A stretch of 64,000 bases of DNA from Pagrus major (lineage: Eukaryota; Chordata; Actinopteri; Spariformes; Sparidae): contig NC_133221.1 in NCBI RefSeq assembly GCF_040436345.1, positions 4,416,118 through 4,480,117 on the forward strand, in the 5' to 3' direction. Positions 61,269 through 64,000 of the stretch are shown in pieces; the stretch's first letter is position 1; every line of letters begins with the position of its first letter. Under the pieces are notes generated by a model, which had not been told where the DNA came from, made no database searches, and saw nothing but the letters and a program-made list of their open reading frames with translations. The translations under genes and the position numbers were made by a program.

Positions 61269-63233
61269 TGACCTGGCACAGTATTTATCACCTTGACAGC
61301 ATCTATAGGCATTCTAGGCACATGCCTGGGGCATTATTGCCAATAGTGGGGTCAAGACAGAGGAGATGGATGGTCGAGTCAAACAAGCTCAGTCGCTGCT
61401 CCAGTCCGGGGTGAAACCAAAAGTAAACGGTGAGTAATCTTAACTTACAAACGTTGTAAAGTAACGTGACGAGCATAAAATACATGTGATACAGGTACGT
61501 TCTTTAACTGAAGCCACAATGTCTTCCTAACCCTTACCAAGATGTTTTAGTGCCTAAACACAACCAAAGAGTGAGTGTGTGAGAATTGTTTCCCCAAGAG
61601 CGACAAATATTTAGTTTATTCACTTATTTATTCTCACGCTGAGACATGAGAGCAGATAGAAGTGGTGTCAGTTTGACAGGACTGTCACTCAGCCTTCGTT
61701 TTCCTCAGAGAAAATATCACAGTGAAAGTGAAGTCTACAGGGAACCAATCTAAACGTTGATGCCGTCATTATTAAAGCCAATCCACATTATTTTCATAAC
61801 AAAAACTTCTCTATTGCCAGTTTAAATAAAGCAACAACTAGCAACAGGTTAGCTTGACCTGGATAAGGGGACACAGTGAACAACTATTCCCCAAAATGAC
61901 AAACTATCTCTTTAACCATTTAAAACTAAAAGCAGAACATTGTTTTTTTGACAATCTGCGTCACAAATACTCACGTGAGTCACTTTAACCAGATACTCCA
62001 GCCACTCTAACTCTAAATGCACAGTGCAACTAAACTTTAAGTGTCCCTGTTACAGTTTGTTTAATTGTGGAAGGGCAGATGACTAAGCGCGTGACTTTAT
62101 ACCGCCAGAAAATGAGGGAATAGTTTAGTCATGAACAGACACAGTCATCATGCGCTCATCTCTCTACGGTGATTAGCAGAACGACTGGGAATGAAGGACA
62201 CATTTAATTTGATTGGAGGTCGGAGCGATCACGAATAAAATCCACATGTGTTGTGTTCCTCAAAGTGATCTTATTGTCCTGCATCAGCTGCCACTGTTGG
62301 GAGAACTAATCCCTGATACAGACGATGATTATTGTTAATATCAAATGCTCCTTACGACCGGTGGCACACGTGAAAGTCATCCAGCCGATGTAAACATTTT
62401 GATCTCTTTTATAATCTCATAAATCTCTGAAGGGATAAGTGGAATAAGATATAAATACTGGGCAGGAATAATAAACAGGAGACCTTCACCTGTTCTCCCC
62501 TGTTCTCAAAAAAAGTGCTCTCCTTTCAGCTAAAATAAAAAAAATCCCCTCCTGTAATCGTTTCCTCAGCTCGGCTCTGGGACCAAACTATCTGTCTCTT
62601 CAGCACCACACCAGCACCTGAAGCCTGCTGGCATATTCGCCGCATTAAGGATGACCACATTAAGGGCTGTCGTCGCCGCTCAATGTCAAACATCCATTTT
62701 GTCAGAAGGCTTAATATTTGATGGCATGTTTTGCATCACTTCCCAATTCACTTAATGAAAAGTGAAGAAAAGTAAAATGCTCCATGTCCTGAAACATACA
62801 TCACACATGAGTGAACGCTCTTAAAAAACAGGAGTTGGGGGAAGAACACCAGTGTGAGTTATTTTTAAGTCAATAACTGCGTTTACATGGGACCTAATAA
62901 CCCACTAATAATGCATTCACGATAAAAATGCATCATGTAACCACCTCAATCACAAGAGATCAGACCAAAAGTGGTGGAGTAAACCTTTGATAATGAGTTC
63001 AATTAGACAATATTAGCACCTAATAACCATGTAAACCCTTAATCTGACCGTTTCTCTCTGGTTGGGATGAAAATATTCTTTTGGTGCATGTTCGCCTCAC
63101 GTCGGGGAAACATTAAGCGACGTTACAAAAAACAAAACTCTTCTGTAGCTGATGCAACTGTTTGTTGGAAATCTTAAAACATTTAGGGATCGTTTAACAC
63201 CTCGACGGTCATAAAAATTAAAATTGGGTTATG

Positions 63234-63604
63234 CTTTATATTAAGTTCCTTGTAATTAGTGTTTTTTAATTGGTAAAATACACCTTGTAACGGCTTAATA
63301 AGATGCTTTTTAACATTAAGACTGTATAAGCGTTAAAGATGGCATCAAAAAACTAAATAAAGCGACCAACGAAGCTTAATAAATGTTTAACAACGACATT
63401 ATAAGTTAGTTAAACTCAATAAATGTATTTGCAGTGCTATAAACAATTAGAGTTGCGTTGAAATGTTTCATAATGTAAAAATAAATGTGTTTATTATGCT
63501 ATTATTACATTGAATTAGTCTTACTACCCTGATGAGCATTTTATAAGGACTTTTAAGGGCCTGATCACCTATTAACTAAGGCTCATTACAGTCTTAATAT
63601 AAAG
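63234..63604. mobile_element. Possible MITE with 12-bp inverted ends
   Basis: CTTTATATTAAG at 63234-63245 and its exact reverse complement at 63593-63604 bracket an AT-rich segment with no coding content. A related-looking segment lies at about 50520-50760. Confidence 0.45.
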
Positions 63605-64000
63605 CGATCTGGATTATAAATCACTGTTTATGCTGAGGTAAAAAAATCCCTTTGAATATGTCGGATCATTAATTAATAATCAGTGTTCATCATCTGAGCA
63701 CAGCCGGCAGAGTGACATAGGTCAGTCAGTTAAGAGGACTTGAGACGTAATACGTGTTTGCTTTTTTCCCAACATTCAGTTTCCATTTTGGCCCTCGGAA
63801 GGAAAAAGTTTGTGCGCTCCTGGTCGAAAGGCTCAAAACTTGAAACAACAACAAATACTGTTCCCAAAACACGATGTGGGTCCATCGTTAAAGTTGTATT
63901 AACAGGCAGAGCGAATGAGTGAATGAATAAATGTAATTTTCTCAATAAAAATAAATAAAAACATATTTAAAAATCTCCTTCTTCTTCTTCTTCTTCTGTT

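Larger units (their letters stand above)
60447..64000 (-). other. marchf9: march9 first intron (partial), no exon seen
   Basis: The exon ending at 60446 is not the first coding exon, so this stretch is its upstream intron at least as far as the window end. No exon coding for the opening Cys pair was found. It contains the Penelope-like remnant at 60.79-61.27 kb, a MITE-like element at 63.23-63.60 kb and a (TTC)n run at 63977-63998. The piece at 62.09-62.50 kb looks free of repeats. Confidence 0.6.

Overview
The window is nuclear DNA from a vertebrate, most likely a percomorph-type teleost fish. Genes are split into short GT-AG exons separated by compact introns, the predicted proteins read like fish orthologues of human proteins, and the spacers are full of (CA)n microsatellites and miniature DNA transposons (TTAA-flanked and hAT-like) typical of teleosts. 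There are no bacterial operons, CRISPR arrays or prophage.

Layout: (1) 1-5757 has no recognisable coding exon and is mostly old repeats. (2) 5758-15794, + strand, nckap5l (Cep169-type microtubule/centrosome protein): 11 coding exons, about 1407 aa, dominated by one 2.9-kb exon. (3) 18760-23498, - strand, tmbim6 (Bax inhibitor-1): nine coding exons, 237 aa, convergent with nckap5l. (4) 27746-34995, - strand, ctdsp2 (RNA polymerase II CTD small phosphatase): seven coding exons, 262 aa, with a miR-26a hairpin in the intron between coding exons 4 and 5 and a CpG-rich promoter near 35.1-35.8 kb. (5) 40338-52688, - strand, slc11a2 (DMT1/NRAMP2 metal transporter): 16 coding exons, 559 aa. (6) 57362-60446, - strand, the last three exons of a MARCH E3 ligase, best fit march9; its first coding exon must lie beyond position 64000.

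The five proteins are not a pathway: centrosome and microtubule dynamics, ER calcium and stress, transcriptional phosphatase, iron import, and membrane-protein ubiquitination. Their human counterparts all lie on 12q13-q14, so the window looks like a rearranged piece of that ancestral block. The ctdsp2/miR-26a pairing is the clearest functional linkage.

No wholly new system was found. The best items for a second look are the intronic miR-26a, an uncatalogued pair of perfect stem-loops in ctdsp2 intron 1, two TFEB/MITF-type E-boxes bracketing slc11a2 exon 1, the apparent lack of a 3' iron-responsive element in slc11a2, an inverted-arm Penelope-like remnant in the march9 intron, and several MITEs whose boundaries and target-site duplications can be read directly. 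Exon borders were set by hand from splice sites, reading phase and remembered family similarity; transcript starts and poly(A) sites are less certain.
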